A DNA stretch of 64,000 nucleotides from Glycomyces buryatensis. GTDB lineage: Bacteria > Actinomycetota > Actinomycetes > Mycobacteriales > Micromonosporaceae. The translations under genes were made by a program, and so were the position numbers. Location of the stretch: the NCBI RefSeq assembly GCF_004912275.1, contig NZ_STGY01000046.1, forward strand, positions 1 through 64,000, read 5' to 3'. Shown piece after piece: positions 9,166 through 17,770 of this stretch. The notes beneath the pieces were generated by a model, which worked only from the letters and a program-made list of their open reading frames with translations, did not search any database and was not told the DNA's origin. Every line of letters begins with the position of its first letter. The first letter of the stretch is position 1.

Positions 9166-9969
9166 ATGCGCATCAGATATCCCCTGGGCATCGCCGCGGC
9201 ACTCGCGACGGCGTCCCTCTCGGTCGTCTCGATCCCGGCACTCGCGTCGACCACCGCCCCGGCACAGACCGACCCCGAAACCGAACCCGTGCAGGTCGAA
9301 TGCCCCGAGGGCGCGACCTGCGACGGCTTCGAGGACCAGACCGGCACCACCCCCGGCGGCGAATGGACCGTCGGCGCCGAGAACTGCACCGGCACCGGTA
9401 CTGCCACAGTGGACACAGAGGTGGTGAACAGCGGCACCAACTCCATCCGCATCGACGGCGGCGCCACCTACTGCAACCACATCTTCGTCGGCCGGGCCCT
9501 GCCCGCCGACGCGCAGTGGTTCCGCGTCTACCTCAACCACGACACCCCGCAGCCCGCTACGCACACCACCATGATCGCCATGCAGGACACCAATGACAAC
9601 GACACCGACCTGCGCTTCGGGGGCCAGAACAGTGCCCTGCAATGGAACCGCGAATCCGACGACGCCACCCTGCCGGCCCAGAGCCCGGCCGGTGTCGCGC
9701 TCAGCCAGGAGCTGCCGGTCGACACGTGGACGTGTGTCGAGTTCCAGGTGACCGGAGGCAATCTGTCGACCTGGGTCGACGGGGAGCTGGTGGAGGGCCT
9801 GGTCGTCGACGGCGAACCGACCCCCGATGTCGACCAGCAGTGGCTGTCGAACAGTGGATGGAGTCCGACCCTCTCCGACCTGCGGCTGGGCTGGGAGAGC
9901 TACGGCGAGGACGCCGACACGCTCTGGTACGACGACGTGGCCTTCGGGCCCGAGCGGCTGGGCTGTTAA
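9166..9969 (+). CDS. Secreted Cip1-like beta-jelly-roll protein
   Basis: 267 aa, ATG after TTGAGGAGG. Signal peptide about 1-28 (ALA|STT). The mature part has CDGFEDQTGTTPGGEW, a beta-rich core, a WFRVYLNHD segment and the closing LRLGWESYG..LWYDDVAFG motif, as in Cip1-like/concanavalin-fold proteins secreted with cellulases. Cys pairs (about 48/52 and later) suggest disulfides. A CebR-like operator upstream supports induction by cellulose or another beta-glucan. Whether it is a lyase or only a binding protein cannot be told. Confidence 0.65.
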   Translation: MRIRYPLGIAAALATASLSVVSIPALASTTAPAQTDPETEPVQVECPEGATCDGFEDQTGTTPGGEWTVGAENCTGTGTATVDTEVVNSGTNSIRIDGGATYCNHIFVGRALPADAQWFRVYLNHDTPQPATHTTMIAMQDTNDNDTDLRFGGQNSALQWNRESDDATLPAQSPAGVALSQELPVDTWTCVEFQVTGGNLSTWVDGELVEGLVVDGEPTPDVDQQWLSNSGWSPTLSDLRLGWESYGEDADTLWYDDVAFGPERLGC

Positions 9970-10029
9970 GACTGCCGCCAGCGCATTCAGGGGGCATCGC
10001 CCTTCGCGGCAGTGGGTCGCCGGACCTGT

Positions 10030-11586
10030 TCACTCGTTTCGGATGAGGAACGGGCGCAACAGGTCCGGTACGGACTCGTCCGCGAAGTCCAGGATCTCGT
10101 GCTGGTCGGCGTCGATCACCGGGTAGTGTCCCTTGCCCGCGGCGGTGGTGGCGTCCAAGGTCATCAGGCCCATCCGCTTCTGGAACACCGACTGGGTGAG
10201 GCGCCAGCCGATGATTCCCGAGCGGTCCAGGTGCACCGTCGCGCGCCGGACACTGCCGCGCCGCGAGACCAGGTGGCCGCGACTATGGCCGTGTCCGAGC
10301 GACGCATACGCGTCGAACGCCGCCCACACCGCGAAGGCGCAACCCAGGACGACCGCGAGCGCGACGCCCGCGCCGAGCAGCGCCGGGAGCGACCACACCA
10401 GATTGACGGTCACCGCCGCGGCCACAAGGACGATCACGGTCGCCGCGGCCCAGCGCAGGCGCCGATGCAGGGCGGCCCGGGGATGGCCGCGCAGCTCGCA
10501 ATCGATCGGCCCGATCACCGCCTCCGCGGCGGCCCTCGTCGTCGCCATCGGCGCGGCGGGGACGAGCGTGCTCAGGTCGCTGCCCTCCTGATCGGTCTTC
10601 AACCCGATCGCGACGACGTCGAGCCGCCCCGCGCCCGCCGTCCGCACCCCCAGCGGTTCGACGAGCTCCACCCCGCGAATGCGCTGCTCCTCCAAGCTCA
10701 GTGACCGCGAGATCATCAGGCCGCGCCGCACCCGCAGCGTCCCACCCACTTCGCGGTCGAGCCGGTGGTTCCACCAGGCCTCGCCCTGCAAGATGAGACT
10801 GGCGACCGCGCCGAACAGCAGGAGCCCGGCCAGACCCCCGCCGAGCACCGGCCAGGCGCCGTACTCCTCGACCAGGTTCCCGGTGACCTCGACGGGCAGC
10901 CCGCCATTGCCGAACCAGTCCGCCACCTGGAAGACCGCTCCGACGGCCGCGCCCGCCAGCACCGGGGTCAGGAACGACAGCGGCGCGTACTTCAGCCAAC
11001 CCGGTTTCCAAGTGGCGAGCCGCTGCTCGCCGTCGGCGCCGACCTCGACGGCGCTTCGCCGCAGCAGCTCGGCACGCAGCCGGTCGGCTTCGGCCCGTCC
11101 GACCGGGGCCAGCGAAAGCGTCCGCTCATTGGCGGAGCCCGAACCCGAGCCGGTCTCCCCGGTGCCGACCTTGACATTGGCGACCCCGAACATCCGCTCC
11201 AGCGGATTGGAGGACAGATCGACCGAGCGAATGCGCTCCCTGGCAAGGGAACGGCGCCGTTTGAACCAGATTCCCGAGATCATTTCGACCCGCGCGTCGG
11301 TGACGCGGTAGCGGGTCACCCGCAGTCGGATCGCCTCGAAGGCGACCACGACGGCCACGACCACGGCGGCGCAGGGCACGACCCACGCCAGTGCGATCGG
11401 CCAGGACGTCCCCGAGGCGATGCCGACCGCGGTCGGGACACCTCCTGCCACAACGACGCCGAGCATGAGGATCGCCGCCACCTTGAGTCCATTGCGATGC
11501 AGCCGCAGCCAGGGTTCCTCCGCCACGGCGGTCGCCTCGGTCGCCTCGGTCGCGGCGGGAGCGTGGTCCGTCGGTTCCTCGGTCAT
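10030..11586 (-). CDS. PH-domain membrane protein, YdbT-like (bPH2/DUF304)
   Basis: 518 aa from ATG 11586, overlapping the upstream gene's stop as ATGA. Two N-terminal membrane helices (about 30-75) precede a first bPH2 domain (RVTDARVEMISGIWFKRRRS..RIRSVDLS); two further helices and a second PH-like unit (LRVRRGLMISRSLSLEEQRI) follow, then a third helical pair and PH-like C-terminus. This is the YdbT architecture, encoded as here next to a small YdbS partner. The family is membrane-associated in many Firmicutes and actinobacteria; its function is poorly known. Confidence 0.8.
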   Translation of the reverse strand: MTEEPTDHAPAATEATEATAVAEEPWLRLHRNGLKVAAILMLGVVVAGGVPTAVGIASGTSWPIALAWVVPCAAVVVAVVVAFEAIRLRVTRYRVTDARVEMISGIWFKRRRSLARERIRSVDLSSNPLERMFGVANVKVGTGETGSGSGSANERTLSLAPVGRAEADRLRAELLRRSAVEVGADGEQRLATWKPGWLKYAPLSFLTPVLAGAAVGAVFQVADWFGNGGLPVEVTGNLVEEYGAWPVLGGGLAGLLLFGAVASLILQGEAWWNHRLDREVGGTLRVRRGLMISRSLSLEEQRIRGVELVEPLGVRTAGAGRLDVVAIGLKTDQEGSDLSTLVPAAPMATTRAAAEAVIGPIDCELRGHPRAALHRRLRWAAATVIVLVAAAVTVNLVWSLPALLGAGVALAVVLGCAFAVWAAFDAYASLGHGHSRGHLVSRRGSVRRATVHLDRSGIIGWRLTQSVFQKRMGLMTLDATTAAGKGHYPVIDADQHEILDFADESVPDLLRPFLIRNE

Positions 11587-12061
11587 GTCGCATCCCCGGG
11601 GGTGGCGTCGGTCAACTGGGTCAGCCGCTCGGCCAGCGCCGAGGCCGTTTCCTGGTCGAGCCCTTCGAGTGTCACCGCGCCCGCGGAAGACGCGGTCGTG
11701 ACGACCACAGTGGACAGACCGAAGGAGTGTTGGAGCGGGCCCTGCGTGGTGTCGACGGTCTGAATACGTGACATCGGGGCGATCCGCCAAGTGCGCCAGA
11801 AGTATCCGGTGAGGGTGTACACGGCGGTGTCGGTGACTTCCCAGCGGTGCACGCGATGCCACCAGACCGGCAGCGTCGCGATGGAGGCCAGGCCGATCAC
11901 GGCGAGAACGGCGGCCGGGCGGGGGCGATCAAGGCCCCGAGGACGGCCAAGGGGACCACCGGCACGGCGGTGGTGAGGGCCAGTTGGGTTCGCCACCAGG
12001 GGCGTACGCGGGGATCGAACTGGTTCTGGGGTGGACGCAGCGTCGTCCTCGAAGCGGTCAT
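11583..12061 (-). CDS. PH-domain membrane protein, YdbS-like, with apparent frameshift
   Basis: The N-terminal part starts at ATG 12061 (MTASRTTLRPP..DPRVRPWWRTQLALTTAV) and runs through a first membrane helix. The rest (AVLAVIGLASIATLPVWW..WEVTDTAVYTLTG..RIQTVDTTQGPLQH) continues in another frame. Joining needs one extra base in the G5 run at 11921-11925, giving a normal YdbS of about 160 aa: two helices and a bPH2 domain. Either a recent frameshift or a homopolymer error in the sequence. Its stop overlaps the YdbT-like start, which favours a functional pair and so a sequencing error. Confidence 0.7.
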
Positions 12062-12165
12062 GTCCGAAGCGTAGTGAATTGCGCCCGATCGGGCTTCCGA
12101 CTCGGGGTGGAAATCGTCCGGGTACGCGTCGTACCGAGGTACCGGTCGGCGAACCCGGACCGGTT

Positions 12166-12591
12166 CTACGGAGCGCTCTCCAAGAGCGTCTTGAGGTTCC
12201 GGTGACTCGTCGGCGCGCCCTTCTCGGCCGCGCGGCGCACCATCGGGAGGATGGCCGCGCCGATGCCGACGCTCTCGAAGTCGAGCGTGAACGTCACCTT
12301 CGACCGGGTCCCGTCGTCGAGCGGTTCCACGGTGATCGTGGCGTGGGGCCGGATGGCTCCGTCGACGCCCTCGGCCGCCCAGTACCGGGGCGGCTCGTTC
12401 GCGGTGATCCGCTGGAGCATGCTGCGTTCCGCACCTATGACGCGGCGGACCGTGGCGAACTCCTCCTCGTCGAGCATGTCGACGCGGACCACGTCGCGCT
12501 GCCACTCGGGGAAGTGCGTCGGGTCGGCGGCGAAGGCGAACACCTCCTGCGGAGGCCGGTCGATCTCGATCGTGTTGCTCATCGGCGCCAT
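12166..12591 (-). CDS. SRPBCC-family protein
   Basis: 141 aa, ATG 8 nt after GAGGGG. N-terminal IEIDRPPQEVFAFAADPTHFPEWQ is the standard first strand and helices of the START/Bet v1-like SRPBCC fold, and the central ITVEPLDDGTRSKVTFTLDF with a long C-terminal helix completes it. The family makes a hydrophobic pocket for lipids or polyketides; the ligand here is unknown. Single gene divergent from the Hsp20 gene. Confidence 0.8.
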   Translation of the reverse strand: MAPMSNTIEIDRPPQEVFAFAADPTHFPEWQRDVVRVDMLDEEEFATVRRVIGAERSMLQRITANEPPRYWAAEGVDGAIRPHATITVEPLDDGTRSKVTFTLDFESVGIGAAILPMVRRAAEKGAPTSHRNLKTLLESAP

Positions 12592-12752
12592 GATGCGCTC
12601 CCCTCAAAGGAAGATTCGGGCCACTCTCCAGCCTCTCACCGATCCGCGCGATTGTCGCCTCCCGGCGGAGGGTTTTCAGAATGTCGCCGCCGGGAACCCT
12701 GCCCGGATGCGCCTGCCGCCCGAGGCATGCGCCGCGTAGAAAGGAGACCGCC

Positions 12753-13202
12753 ATGAACCAGCTGCCCGCACGGAGGAACGCGATCGGGGCCGATCCGATG
12801 AGCCTCATCGACGACTTCACCGCCTACATGAACCGCATGATGGGCCCGTACTTCTCGCCGCTCGACGCGGGCGAGGGGTCCTGGGCGCCCACGGCCGACG
12901 TGACGGAGAACGACGAGGTCTACCACGTCGACATCGACCTGCCCGGGGTCGAGAAGCAGGACATAACGGTCGACATCGAGGGCCAGGACCTCACGGTGAG
13001 CGGCACGAGCAAGAAGTTCGACCACGTCGAAGGGGGGACGGCGCGGCGGTCGTCGCGGCGCATCGGCGACTTCGAGTACGCGCTGCGCCTGCCGCACGCG
13101 ATCGACGCGGACAAGGGCTCGGCCGAATTCAAGGACGGCGTGCTGTGCATGACCCTCCCGAAGACCACGTCTGAGGGACACAAGAAGATCGAGGTCAACT
13201 AG
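12753..13202 (+). CDS. Hsp20/alpha-crystallin small heat-shock protein
   Basis: 149 aa from the ATG at 12753, which follows AAGGAGA by 5 nt. The alpha-crystallin domain runs about 45-149: PTADVTENDEVYHVDIDLPGV, an RRIGDFEYALRLP loop and the closing SAEFKDGVLCMTLPK (the A-x-x-x-n-G-v-L motif). A short N-terminal arm (1-40) and an IEVN tail are typical. It is an ATP-independent holdase. No HAIR or CIRCE element was recognised upstream. A shared hairpin follows. Confidence 0.9.
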   Translation: MNQLPARRNAIGADPMSLIDDFTAYMNRMMGPYFSPLDAGEGSWAPTADVTENDEVYHVDIDLPGVEKQDITVDIEGQDLTVSGTSKKFDHVEGGTARRSSRRIGDFEYALRLPHAIDADKGSAEFKDGVLCMTLPKTTSEGHKKIEVN

Positions 13203-13209
13203 CGAAAAC

Positions 13210-13234
13210 GCCCGCGGGAACCGATCCCGCGGGC
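13210..13234. terminator. Terminator hairpin between Hsp20 and AKR genes
   Basis: GCCCGCGGG / CCCGCGGGC, 9-bp perfect stem with a 7-nt loop between convergent genes. Confidence 0.65.
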
Positions 13235-13251
13235 CCAGTGACTGTCCTCGC

Positions 13252-14244
13252 CTAGCCGATCGCGTACTCGTCGATCGCGGCCAGCTCCTCGCCGGTGAAG
13301 TCGAGATTGTCGAGCGCCGCCACATTGTCCTCCAGCTGCCCCACGCTGCTGGCGCCGATGATGAGGCTGGTCATGCGGTCGTCGCGCAGCGCCCAGGCGA
13401 GCGCCATCTGCGCCAACGACTGCCCGCGCTTGCCGGCGATCGCATTGAGGGCGGCGACGCGCTCCAGCTTGACCTCGTCGAGCGCGTCCTCGTTGAGGAA
13501 CTGGCTGGTGCGCATCCGCGAACCCTCGGGGATGCCCTTCAGATACCGGTCGGTCAGGAGGCCCTGCGCCAGGGGACTGAACGCGATGCAGCCGGCGCCG
13601 GCCGCTTCGAGCGCGTCGAGGAGCCCGTCGCGCTCGGTCCAGCGATTGAACATCGAGTAGGACGGCTGGTTGATCAGCAGCGGCGTCCCGAGGTCGGCCA
13701 GGATCGCCGCCGCGGCGGCGACCTGCTCGGCCCTGTAGTTCGAGATGCCGACGTACAGCGCCTTGCCCGAGCGCACGATCGCATCGAGCGCGCCCATCGT
13801 CTCCTCAAGGGGCGTATCGGGATCGGGCCGGTGGTGGTAGAACACGTCGACGTAGTCCAGGCCCATGCGAGTCAGCGACTGGTCGAGCGAGGAGATCAGG
13901 TACTTGCGGGAGCCGAAGTCGCCGTACGGTCCGTCCCACATGTGGTAACCGGCCTTGCTGGAGATGACGAGCTCGTCGCGGTACGGCCGCAGGCCGGCTG
14001 CCAGGTGCCGGCCGAAGTTCTCCTCGGCCGAGCCGGGCGGCGGCCCGTAGTTGTTGGCCAGGTCGAAGTGCGTCACGCCCAGGTCGAAGGCGCGGCGCAG
14101 GATGTCGCGCTGGCCCTCCAGGTGGCGGGCGTCGCCGAAGTTGTGCCACAGGCCCAGCGAGAGCGCGGGCAGCTTCAAGCCGCTGCGCCCCGAACGCCGG
14201 TAGACCATGGATTCGTAGCGGTTCGCGGAGGGAACGTAAGTCAC
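13252..14244 (-). CDS. Aldo/keto reductase, YghZ/Kv-beta type
   Basis: 330 aa. YRRSGRSGLKLPALSLGLWHNFGD opens the barrel; the catalytic tetrad is visible as FDLANNYGPP (Asp, Tyr), ISSKAGY (Lys) and FYHHRPD (His). The C-terminal LIIGASSVGQLEDNV binds NADPH. Closest type is the L-glyceraldehyde-3-phosphate reductase (YghZ/Gpr) group, which also detoxifies methylglyoxal. Monocistronic, ending at the shared hairpin. Confidence 0.85.
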   Translation of the reverse strand: MTYVPSANRYESMVYRRSGRSGLKLPALSLGLWHNFGDARHLEGQRDILRRAFDLGVTHFDLANNYGPPPGSAEENFGRHLAAGLRPYRDELVISSKAGYHMWDGPYGDFGSRKYLISSLDQSLTRMGLDYVDVFYHHRPDPDTPLEETMGALDAIVRSGKALYVGISNYRAEQVAAAAAILADLGTPLLINQPSYSMFNRWTERDGLLDALEAAGAGCIAFSPLAQGLLTDRYLKGIPEGSRMRTSQFLNEDALDEVKLERVAALNAIAGKRGQSLAQMALAWALRDDRMTSLIIGASSVGQLEDNVAALDNLDFTGEELAAIDEYAIG

Positions 14245-14439
14245 GGCAGAAAGCGTATACCGAGCCCTGCCCGCGGACTAGTGCACAAGGTGAACTTCAG
14301 CGGTTATCCCGAGGGAAGCCCAGGGCTTCAGCCCTGGGAGGAACTCGGGGCGATTGCCTGCTCGAAGTCCCGCTGCGCGGGACTTCGAGCCGAGCGTGAC
14401 GGTGTTCATATCACTCGTTCGGGTCAGGAACGGGCGTTC

Positions 14440-14462
14440 TTGTCGCACACGTGATCTACCGT
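14440..14462 (+). promoter_or_regulatory. tnpB promoter, leaderless, DNA-damage-like
   Basis: TTGTCGCAC, 8 nt, TACCGT, then 7 nt to the GTG start. The layout fits the RecA-NDp/PafBC-type pattern (TTGTCRGTG-N8-TAnnnT) and matches the promoter of the second tnpB in every spacing. Confidence 0.55.
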
Positions 14463-14469
14463 TGTCGTC

Positions 14470-15678
14470 GTGGGTATCCAGGTTGTGCAGATGAAACTGC
14501 TGCCGACGCCGGAACAGGCGGCGGCGCTGGCCGCGACGCTGCGTGCGGTCAACGACGCCGCGAACTGGACCTCTCAGACCGCTTTCGCTCACGGGGTGCC
14601 GCGCGAGTACGCCCTGCGCCAACACACCTATACATCGCTCAAAGCCGAGCGCGGTCTCGGTTCGCAGGTCGCGCAGTTGGTCATCAAGAAGACCTGCCAC
14701 GCCTATGCCACCATCGCAGGTTTGATCAAGGCTGGTCGGCTGCAAGGCAAACGCGCGGCGAAGGCGACGGCGAAGCCGGTCACTTTCCGGCCCGATGCGG
14801 CGCAGGCGTTCGACGACCGGTGCTTGTCCTGGCAGATGGATGCGCGCACGGTTTCGATCTGGACTGTCCAGGGCCGCAAACGGAACATCGCCTTCACCGG
14901 TCACCCCGACCAGTTGAAGACCCTGGAGCGCTATCGCCGTGGTGAATCCGACCTGGTCTGCCGCGACGGCTCCTGGTTCCTGATCGCGGCGGTCGACGTG
15001 CCCGACGCCGAGGCGAATGCCGACCCGGTCGATTTCCTCGGCGTGGACATGGGCATCGTCAACATCGCCACCACCTCGGATGGCTACAACCACGCCGGGG
15101 CGGGGCTGAGGCGGTACCGCAAGCGCATGGCGAAGGTCCGGGCGGAGTTGCAGGCGAAGGCCACGAAGTCGGCGAAGAAGAAGCTCAAGGCCCGTGCGCG
15201 CCGGGAGGCGCGGGCGGTCAAAGACCAGAACCATCGGATCGCGAAGCAGCTCGTTACGTCGGCTGAACGCACCGGTCGCGGCATCGGCATGGAAGATCTT
15301 GCCGGTATCCGCGACCGGGTACGGCTCACAGCCGCCCAGCGAGGCGAGCTCAACGCGTGGTCCTTCCACCAACTCCAGACCTTCATCGCCTACAAGGCGA
15401 AACGCGCCGGAGTACCGGTCGTCGTGGTCGACGCCCGGAACACCTCGCGCAGATGTCCGCGCTGCGGGCACACGACCAAGGCCAACCGGCCTACTAGAGA
15501 CCATTTCGCTTGTGTCGGTTGCGGACTCGCTGGGCCCGCCGACCAGGTAGCCGCGGTCAACGTTCGTGACCGCGCACGCAAGACTTGGGCTTTTGTCAGT
15601 ACGCCTAATGTCGCCGACACGCCGCAGCCAGCGGCGGACACGAGCGACAAGCCCCGGAGTTCAGTCCGGGGTAGTTGA
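14470..15678 (+). CDS. tnpB: TnpB, RNA-guided RuvC-like nuclease of IS605 family
   Basis: 402 aa, GTG start, apparently leaderless. An N-terminal OrfB region is followed by the split RuvC domain with all three acidic residues: Asp193 (FLGVDMGIVNIA), Glu275 (GIGMEDLAGI) and Asp358 (GPADQVAAVNV). A zinc ribbon (Cys329, 332, 348, 351) sits between the last two. All catalytic residues are intact, so an active omega-RNA-guided nuclease is plausible. The last codons overlap the right-end hairpin; the stop TGA is part of TTGAC. About 60% similar in its C-terminal half to the TnpB at 33101-34261 by eye. Confidence 0.9.
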   Translation: MGIQVVQMKLLPTPEQAAALAATLRAVNDAANWTSQTAFAHGVPREYALRQHTYTSLKAERGLGSQVAQLVIKKTCHAYATIAGLIKAGRLQGKRAAKATAKPVTFRPDAAQAFDDRCLSWQMDARTVSIWTVQGRKRNIAFTGHPDQLKTLERYRRGESDLVCRDGSWFLIAAVDVPDAEANADPVDFLGVDMGIVNIATTSDGYNHAGAGLRRYRKRMAKVRAELQAKATKSAKKKLKARARREARAVKDQNHRIAKQLVTSAERTGRGIGMEDLAGIRDRVRLTAAQRGELNAWSFHQLQTFIAYKAKRAGVPVVVVDARNTSRRCPRCGHTTKANRPTRDHFACVGCGLAGPADQVAAVNVRDRARKTWAFVSTPNVADTPQPAADTSDKPRSSVRGS

Positions 15679-15679
15679 C
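15480..15679 (+). ncRNA. Predicted omega-RNA of TnpB element 1
   Basis: In this family the guide scaffold is read from the 3' end of tnpB through the right end. Here it would lie wholly inside the coding region and end at the CCCCGG..CCGGGG hairpin and TTGAC. The guide would then start at about 15680 (GGAAAGCCGTTCGCGC). The 5' boundary is a guess. Confidence 0.35.
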
Positions 15680-15768
15680 GGAAAGCCGTTCGCGCATACC
15701 CGGCGCTTGCCTGCAATTCGGGCGCGGCGAGGACCCCCGATTCAATGGTGCCGCCGGGGTGTGACAGT

Positions 15769-16455
15769 TCAGGCGTGGGGGTCGAACTTGTAGCCCAGAC
15801 CGCGCACGGTGACCAGGTGGCGGGGTTTGCCCGGTTCCGGTTCGATCTTGGAGCGGAGGCGCTTGACGTGCACGTCGAGGGTCTTGGTGTCGCCGACATA
15901 GTTCGCGCCCCAGACGCGGTCTATGAGCTGGCCCCGGGTGAGCACCCGCCCGGCATTGCGCAGCAGCATCTCCAGCAGCTCGAACTCCTTGAGCGGCAAC
16001 TGGATGTCGGTGCCCTCAACGGTGACGGTGTGGCGGTCGACGTCCATGCGCACCGGTCCGGCCTCCAGGACCGTCACGATCGGGTCGTCGGGCTCGGCCG
16101 AGCGGCGCAGCACCGCACGTATGCGGGCGACGAGCTCGCGCGAGGAGTAGGGCTTGGTGATGTAGTCGTCGGCCCCCAGCTCCAGACCCACCACCTTGTC
16201 GACCTCGGAGTCGCGGGCGGTGACCATGATGATCGGGACGTTCGAGTTCGCCCGCAGCTCACGGCACACCTCGGTGCCCGACTTCTCCGGAAGCATCAAG
16301 TCCAGCAGGACCACGTCCGCTCCGGCGCGCTCGTACTCCTTGATGGCCGCGTCGCCGTCGGCGGCCACCGACACCTCGAAGCCCTCCTTGCGGAGCATGT
16401 AGGACAGGGCGTCGGAGAACGATTCCTCGTCTTCGACTACGAGTACGCGGGTCAC
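15769..16455 (-). CDS. regX3: Two-component response regulator RegX3
   Basis: 228 aa. Receiver domain with phospho-acceptor Asp52 (VVLLDLMLP), acidic pair Glu9/Asp10 region, and Lys101 (ITKPYS); C-terminal winged helix of OmpR type (about 130-226, ending VTVRGLGYKFD). It follows senX3 by 13 bp and gpmA lies further upstream, the order known in mycobacteria, where RegX3 controls phosphate-starvation and other genes. A TnpB element inserted 90 bp beyond its stop. Confidence 0.92.
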   Translation of the reverse strand: MTRVLVVEDEESFSDALSYMLRKEGFEVSVAADGDAAIKEYERAGADVVLLDLMLPEKSGTEVCRELRANSNVPIIMVTARDSEVDKVVGLELGADDYITKPYSSRELVARIRAVLRRSAEPDDPIVTVLEAGPVRMDVDRHTVTVEGTDIQLPLKEFELLEMLLRNAGRVLTRGQLIDRVWGANYVGDTKTLDVHVKRLRSKIEPEPGKPRHLVTVRGLGYKFDPHA

Positions 16456-16468
16456 GGGTCAACCTTCC

Positions 16469-17722
16469 CTAGCAAACAACGTCTTCAGTTGTTCCGATTT
16501 CATCCGAGTCCGGTGCCGCGGTGTCGGACGGAAGGGAACGTGCAGGCAACATCAAGGTAAACACTGACCCGGCTTCCGGCATACTGGACACTTCGACTCG
16601 GCCCCCGTGATTCACGGCGGTGTGCTTGACGATCGCCAGTCCCAGGCCGGTTCCGCCCGTCGCACGCGAGCGCGCCGCGTCGATCCGGTAGAACCGTTCG
16701 AAGATCCGGTCCAGCTCATCGGCGGCGATGCCGATGCCCTGGTCCCTCACGGCGATGCAGATCGTCTCGGACTTCGCCACCGATCCCTCGGGCCGGCACA
16801 CCGACACGGTCACTTCGACGGAGGTGCCCTCAGGTGAATACGCGATGGCGTTGCCCACGAGGTTCTTCACCGCCGTCACCAGCTGCGTGTCGTTGCCGAG
16901 CACCTCGGCGCCGGTGACGCCCATTGATTTGAGCTCGATGCCCTTCTTCTCGGCGGTGATCCGGGTCTGGTCGAACGCCTCGTTGATGATCCGGTCGACC
17001 GACACCGGCTCCGGGTCCGGCAGCTTCTCGGCCCCTTGCAGCCGCGACAGCTCCAAAAGGTCGGTGACCAGGTGGTTCATGCGTGCCGACTCGGTCTGGA
17101 TGCGGTCGGCGAACCTCGCCGACGCGTCCGGGTCCTCGGCCGCGTCCTTGAGCGCCTCGGCCAGGATCTGCATGGCCCCGACCGGGGTCTTCAGTTCGTG
17201 GCTGATGTTCGCGACGAAGTCGCGCCGCACCCGTTCGACGCGGTGCAGCTCGGAGATGTCCTGGAACTCCGCCACGGCCATCCCGTCGGCCAACGGGGTG
17301 ATGCGGGCGCTCACCGCGCTCGGCTCGCCCATGCTCGGATTGTTCGCCACCTCGAGCTCGGCGAGGCGGAAGCGTCCCGAGCGCCTGGCCTGCGCGAGCA
17401 GGGCCCGCAGCGTCAGCGACGTGATCTCGTCCTCGTTCACCAGCCCCAGGGAGCGGGCCGCGTCATTGGCGTACAGGACCCGGTTGTCGTCGTCCACCAG
17501 GCACACGCCGGTGCGCAACAGGTCGATCGCGGCCTCCCAAGGCCGCCGGTCGCTGGGCACATTCGCTCCGATCTTGGGCGCGGTGCGCGCCCTGCGGTTG
17601 TTTCCCCGCGCGAACGCGGACGCCGCGGCCGCGAGGGCCACGCCGGCCGCCACGCCCGTGATGACCCGTGCCGCGCCCTTGCGCAGGCCTCGGCGTTGAG
17701 GAGTCGAATCGTTGTTCGCCAC
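16469..17722 (-). CDS. senX3: Sensor histidine kinase SenX3
   Basis: 417 aa. A single N-terminal membrane helix (about 19-37), a PAS-like domain (65-160), HisKA with phospho-acceptor His175 (ANISHELKTP), then the ATPase domain with N box (NLVGNAIAYS), DQGIGI and TGGTGLGLAIV. The short unpaired N-terminal helix with no extracellular sensor is typical of SenX3, thought to read phosphate through PhoU/Pst contacts. GTG start. Upstream lie a hairpin and an odd 5S-like segment with inverted GTTCACCTG boxes. Confidence 0.92.
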   Translation of the reverse strand: MANNDSTPQRRGLRKGAARVITGVAAGVALAAAASAFARGNNRRARTAPKIGANVPSDRRPWEAAIDLLRTGVCLVDDDNRVLYANDAARSLGLVNEDEITSLTLRALLAQARRSGRFRLAELEVANNPSMGEPSAVSARITPLADGMAVAEFQDISELHRVERVRRDFVANISHELKTPVGAMQILAEALKDAAEDPDASARFADRIQTESARMNHLVTDLLELSRLQGAEKLPDPEPVSVDRIINEAFDQTRITAEKKGIELKSMGVTGAEVLGNDTQLVTAVKNLVGNAIAYSPEGTSVEVTVSVCRPEGSVAKSETICIAVRDQGIGIAADELDRIFERFYRIDAARSRATGGTGLGLAIVKHTAVNHGGRVEVSSMPEAGSVFTLMLPARSLPSDTAAPDSDEIGTTEDVVC

Positions 17723-17743
17723 ATTCCCAGCCTAAGCGTGAAA

Positions 17744-17768
17744 CGGCCCGGCGTCGAACGCCGGGCCG
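17744..17768 (-). terminator. Hairpin between gpmA and senX3
   Basis: CGGCCCGGCG / CGCCGGGCCG, 10-bp stem with a 5-nt loop. It likely reduces read-through from gpmA into senX3. Confidence 0.5.
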
Positions 17769-17770
17769 GA

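Larger units (their letters stand above)
14301..15679 (+). mobile_element. TnpB-only IS605/IS1341-type element 1
   Basis: The left end begins near 14305 with TCCCGAGGGAAGCCCAGG and a hairpin (CCCAGGGCTTCAGCCCTGGG), and shares GGGGCGATTGCCT with element 2. A second perfect stem, CTCGAAGTCCCGC/GCGGGACTTCGAG, lies at 14361-14389. The right end is a hairpin, CCCCGGAGTTCAGTCCGGGG, then TAGTTGAC ending near 15679. No tnpA is present, so it would depend on a TnpA elsewhere. End positions are estimates from comparing the two elements. Confidence 0.7.
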
